In this document: positions 47,040 through 56,099 of the stretch, piece by piece
Layout of the letters: each line of letters begins with the position of its first letter
How positions within the stretch are numbered: the first letter of the stretch is position 1
Assembly (NCBI GenBank): GCA_034401795.1
Contig: CM067373.1
Location: 39,915,669 to 39,979,668 of the forward strand
Length of the DNA: 64,000 nucleotides
From: Chaetoderma sp. LZ-2023a
Lineage: Eukaryota > Mollusca > Caudofoveata > Chaetodermatida > Chaetodermatidae
Direction of reading: 5' to 3'
Notes under the pieces: generated by a model
What the model saw: only the letters and a program-made list of their open reading frames with translations
Told to the model about the DNA's origin: nothing
The model's database searches: none
Position numbers and translations under genes: made by a program

Positions 47040-49130
47040 CGCCACCCTAGATAATTGTAACATACGCCCTCCGTGCCGGCCTATGCACAACGCCCCTTCT
47101 ACGCCACCTCTACGCTAGTCTGATACCAAAACTCATCCATGGTCTGACAACCACGCCCCCTCAACGCTAGTCTGAGCATCACGCCGCATCCATGCTAGCC
47201 TGAGAATCACGCCCCCTCAACGCTAGTCTGAGCATCACGCCCCATCCATGCTAGTCTGGGCATCACGCCCCATCCATGCTAGCCTGAGAATCACGCTCCT
47301 CAATGCCACCCCTCTGTAGGGAGCGGACTAAAATAAGTTGCTAGAACTTGTTCCGAATACCATTGTGCAGATGTTACAATAAAATGTATTTTAAAAAGGC
47401 TGTACACCACATCCCCTTCATGGTCGTCTGAAAACCAGTACACCCATCCATACTAGCTGTGCACCACGCCCCTCAATGATATCTTGTACACCACGGCCCT
47501 CCATGTCAGCCTGTGTATCACGCCCCATCCATGCTAGCCAGTGCATCACGCCCCTCCATGCTAGCCAGTGCATCACGTCCCGTCCACGCTAGTCTGTGAG
47601 CGCCACACCCTCTCCATGCTAGCCAGTGCATCGCAACCCCTAAATGCTAGCCGGTGCACCACGCCCCATCCATGCTAGCCTGAGCACAGCACCACACCCC
47701 TCCATGCTAGCCTAAGCACGACACTCCCTTCATACTATACTGTACATCACGCCCCGTCCAAACAAGCATGGGCATCACGCCCTCTCTACGCTAGCCGGTG
47801 CATCACGTCCCCATCCATGCTAGCCTGATCACCACGTTCCCTCCATGCTAGCTTGAGCACCACGCCCCCTCCATGCTAGCCTGTGCATCACACCCCAGTG
47901 CTTGCCTGAGCACCACACCCCTTCATGTTATTCTCTACAGCACGCCAAACTACCGTGGGCGTCACGCCCCATCCATGCTAGCCTGTGCATAACACCCCCG
48001 CAATGCTAGCCAGTGCATCAGGTCCCTTCCATGCTACCATGTGTATCACACACCCTCCATGATAACTGATGCATGATGCCCCGTCCATGCTAGCCTGAGC
48101 ACCACGCCCCATCCATGCTAGCCTGAGCACCACGCCCCGTCCATGCTAGTCTGAGCAAACCCCTCCCGCTTCATGCTATCATGTACATCTCGCCGCCCCA
48201 AAACTAGCATGGGCATCATGCCTCATCCATACTAGCCTGTGTATAACACCCTCTGCATGCTAGCCAGTGCATCACGTCCATTCCGTGGTAGCTGGTGCAT
48301 CGCGCCCCTACATGCTAGCCAGTATAACACACCCCATCCACGCTAGCGCATCACACACCCTCTATGCTAGCCGGTGCATCATGTCTCATCCACATTAGCA
48401 TGGGCATCACGCCCCTTCCATGCTAGCCTGTGCATCATTCACCCTCCATGCTAGCCAATGCATCACGTCCCTTTCATGTTAGCCAGTGCATCACACACCC
48501 TCCAAACTAGCATGGACATTACGCCCCTTCCATGCTAGACAGTGCATAACACCCCCTCCATGCTAGCCGGTACATCACACACCCGCCATGCTAGCAAGTG
48601 CATCGTGCCCCTTCCAATCTAGCATGGGCATCACACACCCTCCATGGTAGCTGTGCATAGCATCTCTTACATACTAGCCGGTGCATCACGTCCCCTCCAT
48701 GCTAGCCTGCGCATCACGACCCATCCACGCTAGCCTTTCTATCACATCCCCACCCCTCCATGCTAGCCGCTACATCACATCTCCTCCATGCTAGCTTGTT
48801 CATCACATCCTCTCTATGCGAGCCGGTGCATTACGTCCCCCTCCATGCTAGTCTGTGCATCACGCCCTCCTCCATGCTAGCCAGTACGTCACGTCCCCTC
48901 CATACTAGCCGATACATCACGTTCCCTTCATGCTAGTCTGAGAACCACGCTCCATCCATGCTAGCCTGAGCACCACGGCCCCTCCATGCTAGGCAGCCGG
49001 TGCATTGCATCCCCTCCATACTAGTTAGAGAACCACACCCCAGCTATGCTAGCCTGAGCAGCACCCCCCCCCCCAACGTTAGTCTTTAAGCCCCACCCCA
49101 CCCCACCCCACCCCCGTTTCATGCCATTAT
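47040..49130 (+). repeat. 28-bp minisatellite, about 2.1 kb
   Basis: About 70 units of CATGCTAGCCTGTGCATCAC then GCCCCCTC, highly variable, with frequent CCATGCTAGCC cores containing the GCTAGC palindrome. At 47300-47420 a non-repeat stretch of about 110 bp interrupts the array. It becomes C-rich at its right end (49060-49125). No higher-order period is obvious. Confidence 0.93.
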
Positions 49131-49620
49131 GTACACGCCCCACCCTCGAACTACTCGTTTGTTTGGGATGTGTGTGTTGGGACGGGATGAAATTGGTGGT
49201 ACTGTAAATATGGAAATACATATTATGTGCGGATGTGAATATTATAAATTAGCTCAAGGGAAATAACTCAGCGCTTGCTAACGAATGGTGTTTTATGGCA
49301 ATGAGAGTTGCCTCCATTTATAGTCATGATTCAGATACATAAACAATAAATTCCGTTAAACGTTTTGAGGAGAATATTGTAACTGGCCCAGTTATATTGT
49401 ACACGTGCTTAAAATAGGCGTGTTGCCATCCTGACATCATCTTTAGTAGTAGAGTAGTAGGGCTGTCAGAACAGAGGGCTGTCAGAACAGGATCGCCGAT
49501 CGGCGGCTACAGGAGGGAGCTGGGCTGTCAGAACAGAGGCGTGATAACGTTGTAGCAAACAAAAAATCCTATAAAACTCCCGTACTATACCCCCACTGTC
49601 CTGGGAGAACCCACGCATTA

Positions 49621-49660
<40 letters not shown>

Positions 49661-49760
49661 TGCAGGTTTTTTTATGTGGTTCCCGTTGCTCCTATTTCTA
49701 GTCATTGTACCCCTACACTAGTGCGTACCCTTTGAATTTGTTTCGAAACTGGGTACCAGC
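49131..49760. other. Spacer with short direct repeats and a (CT)n tract
   Basis: GGGCTGTCAGAACAGAGG occurs at about 49461 (first copy), 49480 and 49522, the first two almost adjacent. (CT)n covers 49623-49656. No gene was recognised. Confidence 0.5.
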
Positions 49761-49784
49761 TAGGGCTGTGCAATTGGAAACGAA

Positions 49785-49840
49785 ATCATTAAACGTTTAA
49801 ACGTTCGTTTATTAAACGTTTAAACGTTTAAACGTATTTC
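49785..49840. promoter_or_regulatory. Left subterminal AAACGTTTAAACG cluster
   Basis: Four or five overlapping AACGTTT palindromes lie within 55 bp of the left TIR. In studied hAT elements, subterminal motif clusters are transposase binding sites; that role is inferred here. Confidence 0.55.
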
Positions 49841-50071
49841 AGCCTTTTAAGTAGGTAACAGAATTTGGGGGGAAATATCTTAGTACCCTTTTCAAGTAAG
49901 TGTTGAATATTAAAGACTTTATTTATTAAATCAGTACACGAACATTTTATGTATGATATATATAAAACAATATAGTCTAAGAAGATATTTTCTAAAATAC
50001 CAAATATGCCATTAACTCTTTGAACCCGTAAGGACAAAACACCAAAATTCTTTACCATTTAATAATTATTC

Positions 50072-50162
50072 TGTTAAATATTTTGAAACTAATTTAACTG
50101 GAAGCTGGTGCTGCCTATGGCAACAGCAGGTTCCAGTCAAATTACTTTCAAAATATTCAACA
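50072..50162. mobile_element. Hairpin MITE, best-preserved copy
   Basis: Left TGTTAAATATTTTGAAACTA and right TACTTTCAAAATATTCAACA arms extend inward through AATTTAACTGGAAGCTG and CAGGTTCCAGTCAAATT, leaving only a GTGCTGCCTATGGCAAC loop. About 37 bp per arm pair with few mismatches. It lies 3' of the transposase gene. Confidence 0.8.
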
Positions 50163-50203
50163 GTTTACCTGTATAGTTACCATAACAATTAAATTAGAAT
50201 ATT

Positions 50204-50900
50204 TCAATACATCTCTTTGTTCATGGTTAGAAATATTAACATATTGACATTTTCTGGGGGCAATGCGCTGCGTTTCTTATTCACTATATGGCCTGCAATT
50301 GAGAACACGCGTTCTGCTGGCACAGACGTTGCAGGTCCACATATAATTTCTAACGCACATTTTGCCAAACGCGGAAAACGTTTTTCGTGTTCTTTCCACC
50401 ACTGCAATGGGTTTACGTCCATTAGAACTGAATGATCCAACAGAAAACGATCTAATTCGTCGTCCTCTTTCTGTTTCTGAGAACCGCTATTATCACTTTG
50501 CCCTAACAAGATTTCCATAGCCGATGGTTCATATTCCTGGTCGATGCGTGGTCGCTTGGTTGGTGGTGGACATTCCGAATCTGATTCACAACTGATTACT
50601 ACATCGTTTAATCGGTCCGCTAATTGCGCACGTGCCTTAACACGAACACAATCACTTAAGAAAACCATTCCTTTATATCGTGGGTCACAGTGCCGCTAAC
50701 ATTAGTACACTATTAGCCGACTCAACACAATCAGGTTTGAAACGATTCTCCATCTCAGATCTTATCTTTGATTTCAAAGTCCGAATTGTCTTGCTATCCG
50801 AGTCCTTCGCAATCAGATGTTTTTTCAATAGCCCGCGTATAACCGGATATATGATAGACGCACTGACGTACTCGTCTTGTGAGAGAACGGTTGTTGCAAT
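50204..50900 (-). pseudogene. hAT transposase exon 2: C-terminal domain, one frameshift
   Basis: Begins after a TTATTTTGCAG acceptor at 50901 in the phase set by exon 1 (IATTVLSQDEYVSASIIYPV). The frame runs to MLAAL and meets TGA at 50685-50687. One base later the reading resumes as DPRYKGMVFLS, a conserved hAT sequence, so a single-base indel separates the two halves. The remainder holds the hATC dimerisation region (PLQWWKEHEKRFPRLAKCAL, then TSVPAERVFSIAG and KRSALPPENVNMLIF) and a stop at 50204-50206. The indel removes the dimerisation domain, so this copy should not make an active enzyme unless it is an assembly error. Confidence 0.85.
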
Positions 50901-51011
50901 CTGCAAAATAAATGAAAATAATGCCATGTAATCACTTGAAGACTCATTTTGGAATAAATTTGACTAAAAGTTGTAGCCGTCAGATGTTTTAAAAATTTGT
51001 CAGACAAATCA

Positions 51012-51102
51012 CGTTGAATATTTTGAAAAGAATTCGACTGAAAGCTGTTGGTGGCTCAGGCACCAACATCTCTCGGTCAAATTGTTTTCAAAATATTTAA
51101 CA
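51012..51102. mobile_element. Hairpin MITE in the hAT intron, copy 1
   Basis: CGTTGAATATTTTGAAAAGA pairs with TTGTTTTCAAAATATTTAAC. The loop GTTGGTGGCTCAGGCACCAAC is itself palindromic and differs from the GCAACAGCA loop of other copies. Confidence 0.75.
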
Positions 51103-51259
51103 TGGTCAGAGATATAGCATATGGGAAATATTGTCTGCAAACACTCGGCAGTTAGCGTACTAAATCATTGGATTAAATATTCGCACTCAACCCTTAGGCT
51201 TAAACATTTGAATCCTGAACTCCTAGCATTTTAATTTCAAGACAACCATATGCCTAAGC

Positions 51260-51350
51260 TGTTAAACATTTGCAAGCGAATTTGACAGGAACATGATGCT
51301 GCCTCCAGCAGCAACAACTCCAAGTCAAATTATCGTCAAACTATTCAACA
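51260..51350. mobile_element. Hairpin MITE in the hAT intron, copy 2
   Basis: Left TGTTAAACATTTGCAAGCGA and right ATTATCGTCAAACTATTCAA arms are more diverged. The loop is GATGCTGCCTCCAGCAGCAAC. Confidence 0.65.
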
Positions 51351-51443
51351 TAATGTCTTATGCATATGATTCTTAACATTTAACCTTTCTGGTTCACTGG
51401 ATTAACTTTGGTTAAATAAATTCCAATGATTAAATCAACTCAC

Positions 51444-52514
51444 CTTGAGTGGCTTAAGCGCCGTAACAAGTTGTTCTGCTAGCTCACACTGATCGTTGTT
51501 GAATTCCAGGTCACGCGAATCAATAGCCTTTGTCGCACGCCTGTCACTCAGCACGGCGCAAACTGGCCAGTGTTGTTCTATCAATCTCTCAAGCATATCA
51601 CACGTACTATTCCAACGCGTTTTGCATGATTGGATCAACCTGTGCTTAGGGGCACTCATTTCCTCCTGTTTTGTTTCTAGAGCATTATTTGCTACATTAC
51701 TATGTTTAAAGTGGCCTACAATCTTGCTGGCTCTGGCTGCCATCTTTGAGATAACCTTATCATCTAATGCTCCATTTACACAGAGCTGAAGTTTGTGAGC
51801 TGTGCATCCAACATCCTCAGCTTCACTGTCACAAAATTCTGCTATCCTGGCGACGTTTGAAGCGTTGTCATGGACAATACTTGTTACTTTGTCGGTTATC
51901 TTCCAAGACGAGGTAACATTGTTCATAGCAGTGGCCAGATTAACGGCAGTGTGTCGTTCTTCCAGTTCAGCAGTGTCTAATACGAGAGACATCTTATTCC
52001 ACTCACTATCTATGGCATGTGCGGTAGCTGTCATATAAGAATCATTGGCTAGTGATGTCCAGCAATCTGTCGTGATGGATATGGATTCAAGCTTGTCTAG
52101 TTTCTCTTGTACATTTGACTTACATCTGTCGTGAATGGTCCGTAAGCGTGATGTGATCGTCTTTCGCGATGGTACTGTGTAATTAGGCTCAATGTATTCC
52201 ATCGGTGCTTTGAAGCCTTGTCCTTCGACAACACTGATTGGTAGACAGTCTCTAGCTACCATTTCTGCAATTAGGTTACTTATTTTCTCCATCCTCGATG
52301 CATCACATTTCCGTACACTAACATAGGATCTAATTGTTGGTTGTGTTTTTTCAACTGGTTTTGTAGTCACATGCGAATGTTTTAGTTTTAGATGGTTTAG
52401 CATTGTGCCGGTAGATCCTGAATATGACAGCATAGCTTCACATAGTTTACACTTCACTTTATTTTGCTCAACTTTCTCGAAATTATTCCACACTTCACTC
52501 TTAGCTTTACCCAT
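51444..52514 (-). CDS. hAT transposase exon 1: BED zinc finger and N-terminal core
   Basis: 357 codons from ATG at 52514-52512 (MGKAKSEVWNNFEKV); an upstream in-frame ATG exists but adds a stretch unlike the family. A BED-type zinc finger occupies about residues 5-50: the Trp-Asn-Phe start, then CKLC and HLKLKHSH. The catalytic core follows with VARDCLPISVVEGQGFK, SITTDCWTS (first acidic residue region), VHDNASNV and GCTAHKLQLCV. It ends at an in-phase donor: the last codon AAG (51444-51446) is followed by GTGAGT. BED-hAT transposases cut and paste the element in the nucleus. It is similar in layout to animal ZBED proteins, which derive from such transposases. Confidence 0.85.
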
Positions 52515-52887
52515 TATTGAAACGAAACTGATAACATCTAAGACATTAATGAAAAACACAACTGAATGCAGAATGTATATAGCACGTGCCAAGCCCCTCC
52601 CATACGCGATTCGAGGGCCAGCCAATTGCGATTGTTGTACGCGGTATTACACATCCGTGGAAATGTTGTTTTTAAAAGACGCGATTCTTCATGCAGAACA
52701 AACGACTAGGCCTAAGAAAAACAGTTAATTATACTTTACCATATCCTGTCTAATTAAATCAATAGATTATCAGATGTTTACGCTTGGCAATAATTATTAA
52801 GTCAACAATAAACATTCTTGCTTACACTTACACACGCTCAAGCCAAGCTTTCTTAAAACTCTGAAACAAATTTGAATAAAAGTTGTA

Positions 52888-52982
52888 ACTGACGGTTTTG
52901 AAAATAATTTGACTGAATGACGTTGCTGCTTTAGAAATTTAGACAACAGCTTCCAGTCAAATTATTTCTAAAATGTTATTTG
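52888..52982. mobile_element. Hairpin MITE upstream of the hAT transposase, degenerate
   Basis: TTTTGAAAATAATTTGACTG pairs with CCAGTCAAATTATTTCTAAA. The loop is GTTGCTGCTTTAG. Outer ends are lost. Confidence 0.6.
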
Positions 52983-53099
52983 AATATGGATTACAGCGCT
53001 CGATAATTGATTATATCTGGCAAAGACTTTAGCGATCTAGCGATCAGGAATCTCAAAATTACGCACACGGAAAATGCTATTTTTTATTTTTTTATTTTC

Positions 53100-53155
53100 G
53101 TTTAAACGTTTATCATTTTGGTAAACGTTTACCAGATTGTTAAACGTTTAAACGT
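53100..53155. promoter_or_regulatory. Right subterminal AAACGTTTAAACG cluster
   Basis: Three copies (CGTTTAAACGTTTATC, GTAAACGTTTACC, GTTAAACGTTTAAACG) mirror the left cluster at a similar distance from the TIR. The symmetry supports a shared binding function. Confidence 0.55.
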
Positions 53156-53369
53156 GCCCAGCCCTAGTACCAGCTAGCTGAGGTCTTTTGAGAGATTTGA
53201 TCCATGGTTTATTTCGGCGCCGTTATGAATTGAGCAAACGGGGAACCGATAACTAGCCCACAAATAATGACATTTATCTTTATGAATTGTTGTGCAATAA
53301 AAGCAAACAGATCAATCAGACTGATAACGCACTGATAACGTGATCTAAAACTTGCTGACAGTCCTACTA

Positions 53370-55029
53370 TACACCTGTGCAAAAGTTAAGCACCAGCAAT
53401 AACAATAGAACGTAGAAACATGATGGTACAACTAGGCTGCCATACTTTTTGTCCCCGCGTTAGCTGACATAATTCCAAGTACGAAATGCACATGCATGCA
53501 TGACTTCACGCCGCTTGATGTCCGTGCGTGGCGGGAAACAGCACACGTGTTCAGTTATGTAAAAGTCCAGTTTGAGGTGTAGAACATTACATACAGATTT
53601 AGGCGACAAGATTAGGAATTTTGTGTTCATGACCGTGGTTTATTTGTACAGAGAGAATTAGCTCTTGATTGTGAACCGCTATGGCAAGACGAAGGTTAAG
53701 TGATCGTGTGAAATGGCAAATCATAGGCATGCATACACTGGTATGTCATGCAGAGAGATTGGCAGACAGCTGAACATTAACCATACTGTAATCAGTCGTT
53801 TGATTGCAAAACATGGGCAAACTAACGAGGTGAAGGACAGGCCTAGATCTGGAAGACCGAAGAAGACTACTGCCCGTGATGATCGAGCCCTAGTACGCCT
53901 TGTTAGGAGATCTCCATTCACCAACAGCAGAGTGCTCAGCCAGCAATGGGAAACGCGCAATAGAGTGTCAATGTCTACCGTCAAAAGGAGACTGTATGCT
54001 GCTGGCATGAAAGCTAGGAGACCTGTCAGACGTCCTCTCCTCACTGCACACCACAAAGAGGAGCGTCTGAGGTGGTGCAACGAAAGAAGACACTGGAACA
54101 TGAGATCCTGGAGACGGGTACACTGGTCCGATGAAAGTCGGTTCCTGCTTCATGCCACAGATGGTCGAACTCGTGTATGGAGGTCCAGACGCACGGCGTA
54201 CGACCAACGTAACATCATGGAAGAAGTTCCATTTGGTGGAGGTTCCGTTATGATATGGGGGTGCATCTCATTTGATTGTAAGCTGGATCTGTTGACTGTA
54301 CCTGGAACACTAAATGGACAAAGATATCAAGATTCCATACTGGATAGAGTTGTGGTCCCTCATTTTGTAAATCATGCACCTGGAACCCACCCTATGTTCA
54401 TGGATGACAACGCCCGACCACATCGTGCTAGAGCTGTGCATGAATACCTCCACCAGAATGCCATCGAAACCCTACCATGGCCAGCAAGGAGCCTTGACAT
54501 GAACCCTATTGAGCATATCTGGGACATTCTGGGAAACATGGTGAGAAGGAGGGATCCTCCTGTGCAGAACCTACAGGAATTAACAGACGCACTCCATCTT
54601 GAATGGCAACGAATACCACAATGGCGTATCAGTCGGTTGGTGACCAGCATGAGACGTCGTGTCCAGGCCGTCATCCAGGCACAAGGTGGATATACCCGGT
54701 ATTAATAATGACAGTCTCAAACTCGTGCACAGATGTTAAACTTCGTTTTCAGACACAATTAATGACAATCTAGCCACGTGTGTCAACTGTAGGGCAATAG
54801 TTGTCAGTTGTGTCAACGTAACCATATTCAGGCCTCGTTTTCAAGGTCAAACAAAAACATACAGTGTTTCCCCACCATCATAATCAGCATTCCTCTAGTT
54901 GCATTATTACCTCTTGCACTAAGATGGATGGGTACATAAATGTTTATGCTATTGCTTTCTTCATAGCACATGAATATACCCTCGCATGTGCGTAAAAATA
55001 GGGTGGTGCTTAACTTTTGCACGGGTGTA
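53370..55029 (+). mobile_element. Complete Tc1-like DNA transposon with TA target duplication
   Basis: The element (53372-55027, 1656 bp) has inverted ends of about 24 bp: CACCTGTGCAAAAGTTAAGC at the left and, reversed, CACCCGTGCAAAAGTTAAGC at the right. TA flanks both sides. It sits about 200 bp beyond the hAT element. One transposase gene fills most of the interior. TIRs differ at one position in 24, so the copy is fairly young. Confidence 0.95.
53681..54705 (+). pseudogene. Tc1/mariner transposase, DD34E, N-terminal frameshift
   Basis: The open frame from 53713 gives 330 residues, but its first ten residues are out of register. The family start MARRRLSDRVKWQIIGMH is encoded from ATG 53681 in another frame and meets the main frame near 53738, so one base is missing there. 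In the main frame: a helix-turn-helix (MSCREIGRQLNINHTVISRL, residues 11-30), the GRPR-type hook RPRSGRPKKT, a second helix-turn-helix around NRVSMSTVKRRL, then catalytic D140 (HWSDESRF), D232 (MDDNARPHRA) and E267 (MNPIEHIWD). D232 and E267 are 34 residues apart, the DD34E spacing of Tc1. The C-terminus is full length. Cut-and-paste at TA sites is the family activity; this copy probably lacks the first DNA-binding segment. Confidence 0.92.
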
Positions 55030-55284
55030 TATATAAAAATTAGTACGTTTAGATGTTCTGGTGTATGGCTAAGTTGCCTGTCTGTCCACATGTTTGCCCA
55101 TCTGTCAGTCTGTACGTATCACCACCCACACAAGCAGACGCCCACACACAGATACACACTTCCTCCCATCCCACCAACATCCAGATACACAGCCACCTGT
55201 ATTTAGTGACCACCTGTATACTATTTCACATCCAGGATCTATCTATACATACACGTTATCAGCAAAAGATCTAGGTCTCTTTTT

Positions 55285-55390
55285 AGTGTATGTGTGGCCG
55301 AGACGGCTAATACGCTATATGGATCTTTTATTTATACTGAATCACACTTAAAAATATTGCTGGTTCAAATCTCGTTCGGCGAACCCAACG
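55285..55390 (+). mobile_element. tRNA-derived SINE head or tRNA pseudogene
   Basis: GTGGCCGAGACGGCTAATAC at about 55297 matches the D-arm and A box of Ser/Leu-type tRNAs, and GGTTCAAATCTCG at about 55363 is a good B box, spaced as in a long-arm tRNA or SINE. The acceptor stem does not pair, so it is not a working tRNA. RNA polymerase III transcription is possible. Confidence 0.55.
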
Positions 55391-55439
55391 CCTAATTAGA
55401 GCCAAGCCTATGGCAATGACACAACTATGGCAGTTCTGT

Positions 55440-55545
55440 CTGTTTAGCGGTCTGTCTGTCTGTCTGTTCTGTTCTGTTCTGTTCTGTCTGTTTAGTGGTC
55501 TGTCTGCGTCTGTCTGTCTATCTGTCTGCCCCCAGGCTGGCCCCC
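55440..55545 (+). repeat. CTGT-rich simple repeat
   Basis: Interspersed CTGTCTGT and TTCTGTTCTG runs, two blocks separated by TTTAGTGGT. Each block follows a TCTGTCTGTTTAG-like sequence, so a short unit was duplicated. Confidence 0.75.
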
Positions 55546-55631
55546 AACCCCAGGTCGGCGCCCACCAGCATGTGATACCATCAAGATCACCATATTAGAG
55601 AAACGCAACTGGATAGGTACACACATCTGTT

Positions 55632-55901
55632 ATGGACATTGATGTAGTACTTCAAAATTTGGCGAGATTGTTGCAGCAGGGGCTTATTAGCCGTACCACT
55701 TATGCAAAGAACCTGGCAGCTCTCCATCTCGAGAAGCCAACCCCAGACCCACGCAGGAAGCTACCAACTACTCCCGAGAAGCCAACACCAGCCCCATGCA
55801 GGAAGCTACCAACCACTCCTGAGAAGCCAACCCCAGCCGCACGCAGGAAGCTACCATCCACTCCTGAGAAGCCAACCCCAGCACTCCTATCTGCAGTCTG
55901 A
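55632..55901 (+). other. Open frame with 15-residue Pro-rich repeat next to the PolB fragment
   Basis: 89 codons from ATG. Residues 1-32 look like a normal amphipathic segment (VLQNLARLLQQGLISRTTYA). Then a 45-bp unit, EKPTPxPxRKLPTTP, repeats three and a half times (about 55732-55890). It stops at TGA where the polymerase fragment, in another frame, begins. It may be a leftover of the same Polinton-like element; no family is recognised. Confidence 0.4.
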
Positions 55902-56026
55902 CACTCTGCTCCTTGCAGATGTCTTTGAGAACTTCCACATCACATGCCTCCAGCAGTATCGTCTGGACCCAACACACTATTACGCAAGTCCAGGGTTGAG
56001 CTGGGATGCACTTTTAAGGAAGACAG
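55888..56026 (+). pseudogene. Fragment of protein-primed-type DNA polymerase B (Polinton/Maverick-like)
   Basis: 46 codons read YLQSDTLLLADVFENFHITC then LDPTHYYASPGLSWDALL. This is the exonuclease III motif (Tyr-x3-Asp) and the DPxHYYxxPGLxWDA block of family-B polymerases found in Polinton/Maverick elements and related viruses. Homology begins and ends abruptly: on the left it joins the Pro-rich repeat in another frame, on the right it stops at ACAG/GT, which could be a splice donor but could equally be a deletion edge. No other Polinton gene is recognised beside it. Confidence 0.65.
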
Positions 56027-56099
56027 GTTGTAGATATCGGATTGTCTTATGGGAAGTCATGACCCCGGTAGACATCTTATATTTGCAAGTAAGACCTCA

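Larger units (their letters stand above)
50901..51443 (-). other. Intron of the hAT transposase, carrying two hairpin MITEs
   Basis: GTGAGT donor and TTTTGCAG acceptor, 543 bp, phase 0. Two hairpin-family copies sit at 51012-51102 and 51260-51350. Confidence 0.75.
49753..53174 (-). mobile_element. Complete hAT DNA transposon with 8-bp target duplication
   Basis: The element (49761-53166, 3406 bp) has ends TAGGGCTGTGCA and, reversed, TAGGGCTGGGCA. It is flanked on both sides by GTACCAGC (49753-49760 and 53167-53174). An 8-bp duplication and short TIRs are the hallmark of hAT elements. Both subterminal regions hold clustered palindromic AAACGTTTAAACG motifs. The transposase gene lies on the minus strand with one intron. 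At least four copies of the hairpin MITE family sit inside the non-coding parts. Confidence 0.93.

Noticed and set aside
53713-53742. ATG at 53713 as the true Tc1 transposase start
   Set aside because: The family N-terminus is visible in another frame from 53681, so the 53713 start reads ten unrelated residues before joining the conserved sequence.
55885-55896. CTCCTATCTGCAG as a splice acceptor for the polymerase fragment
   Set aside because: The YLQSD exonuclease motif is encoded across this point, so the sequence is coding and not an intron end.
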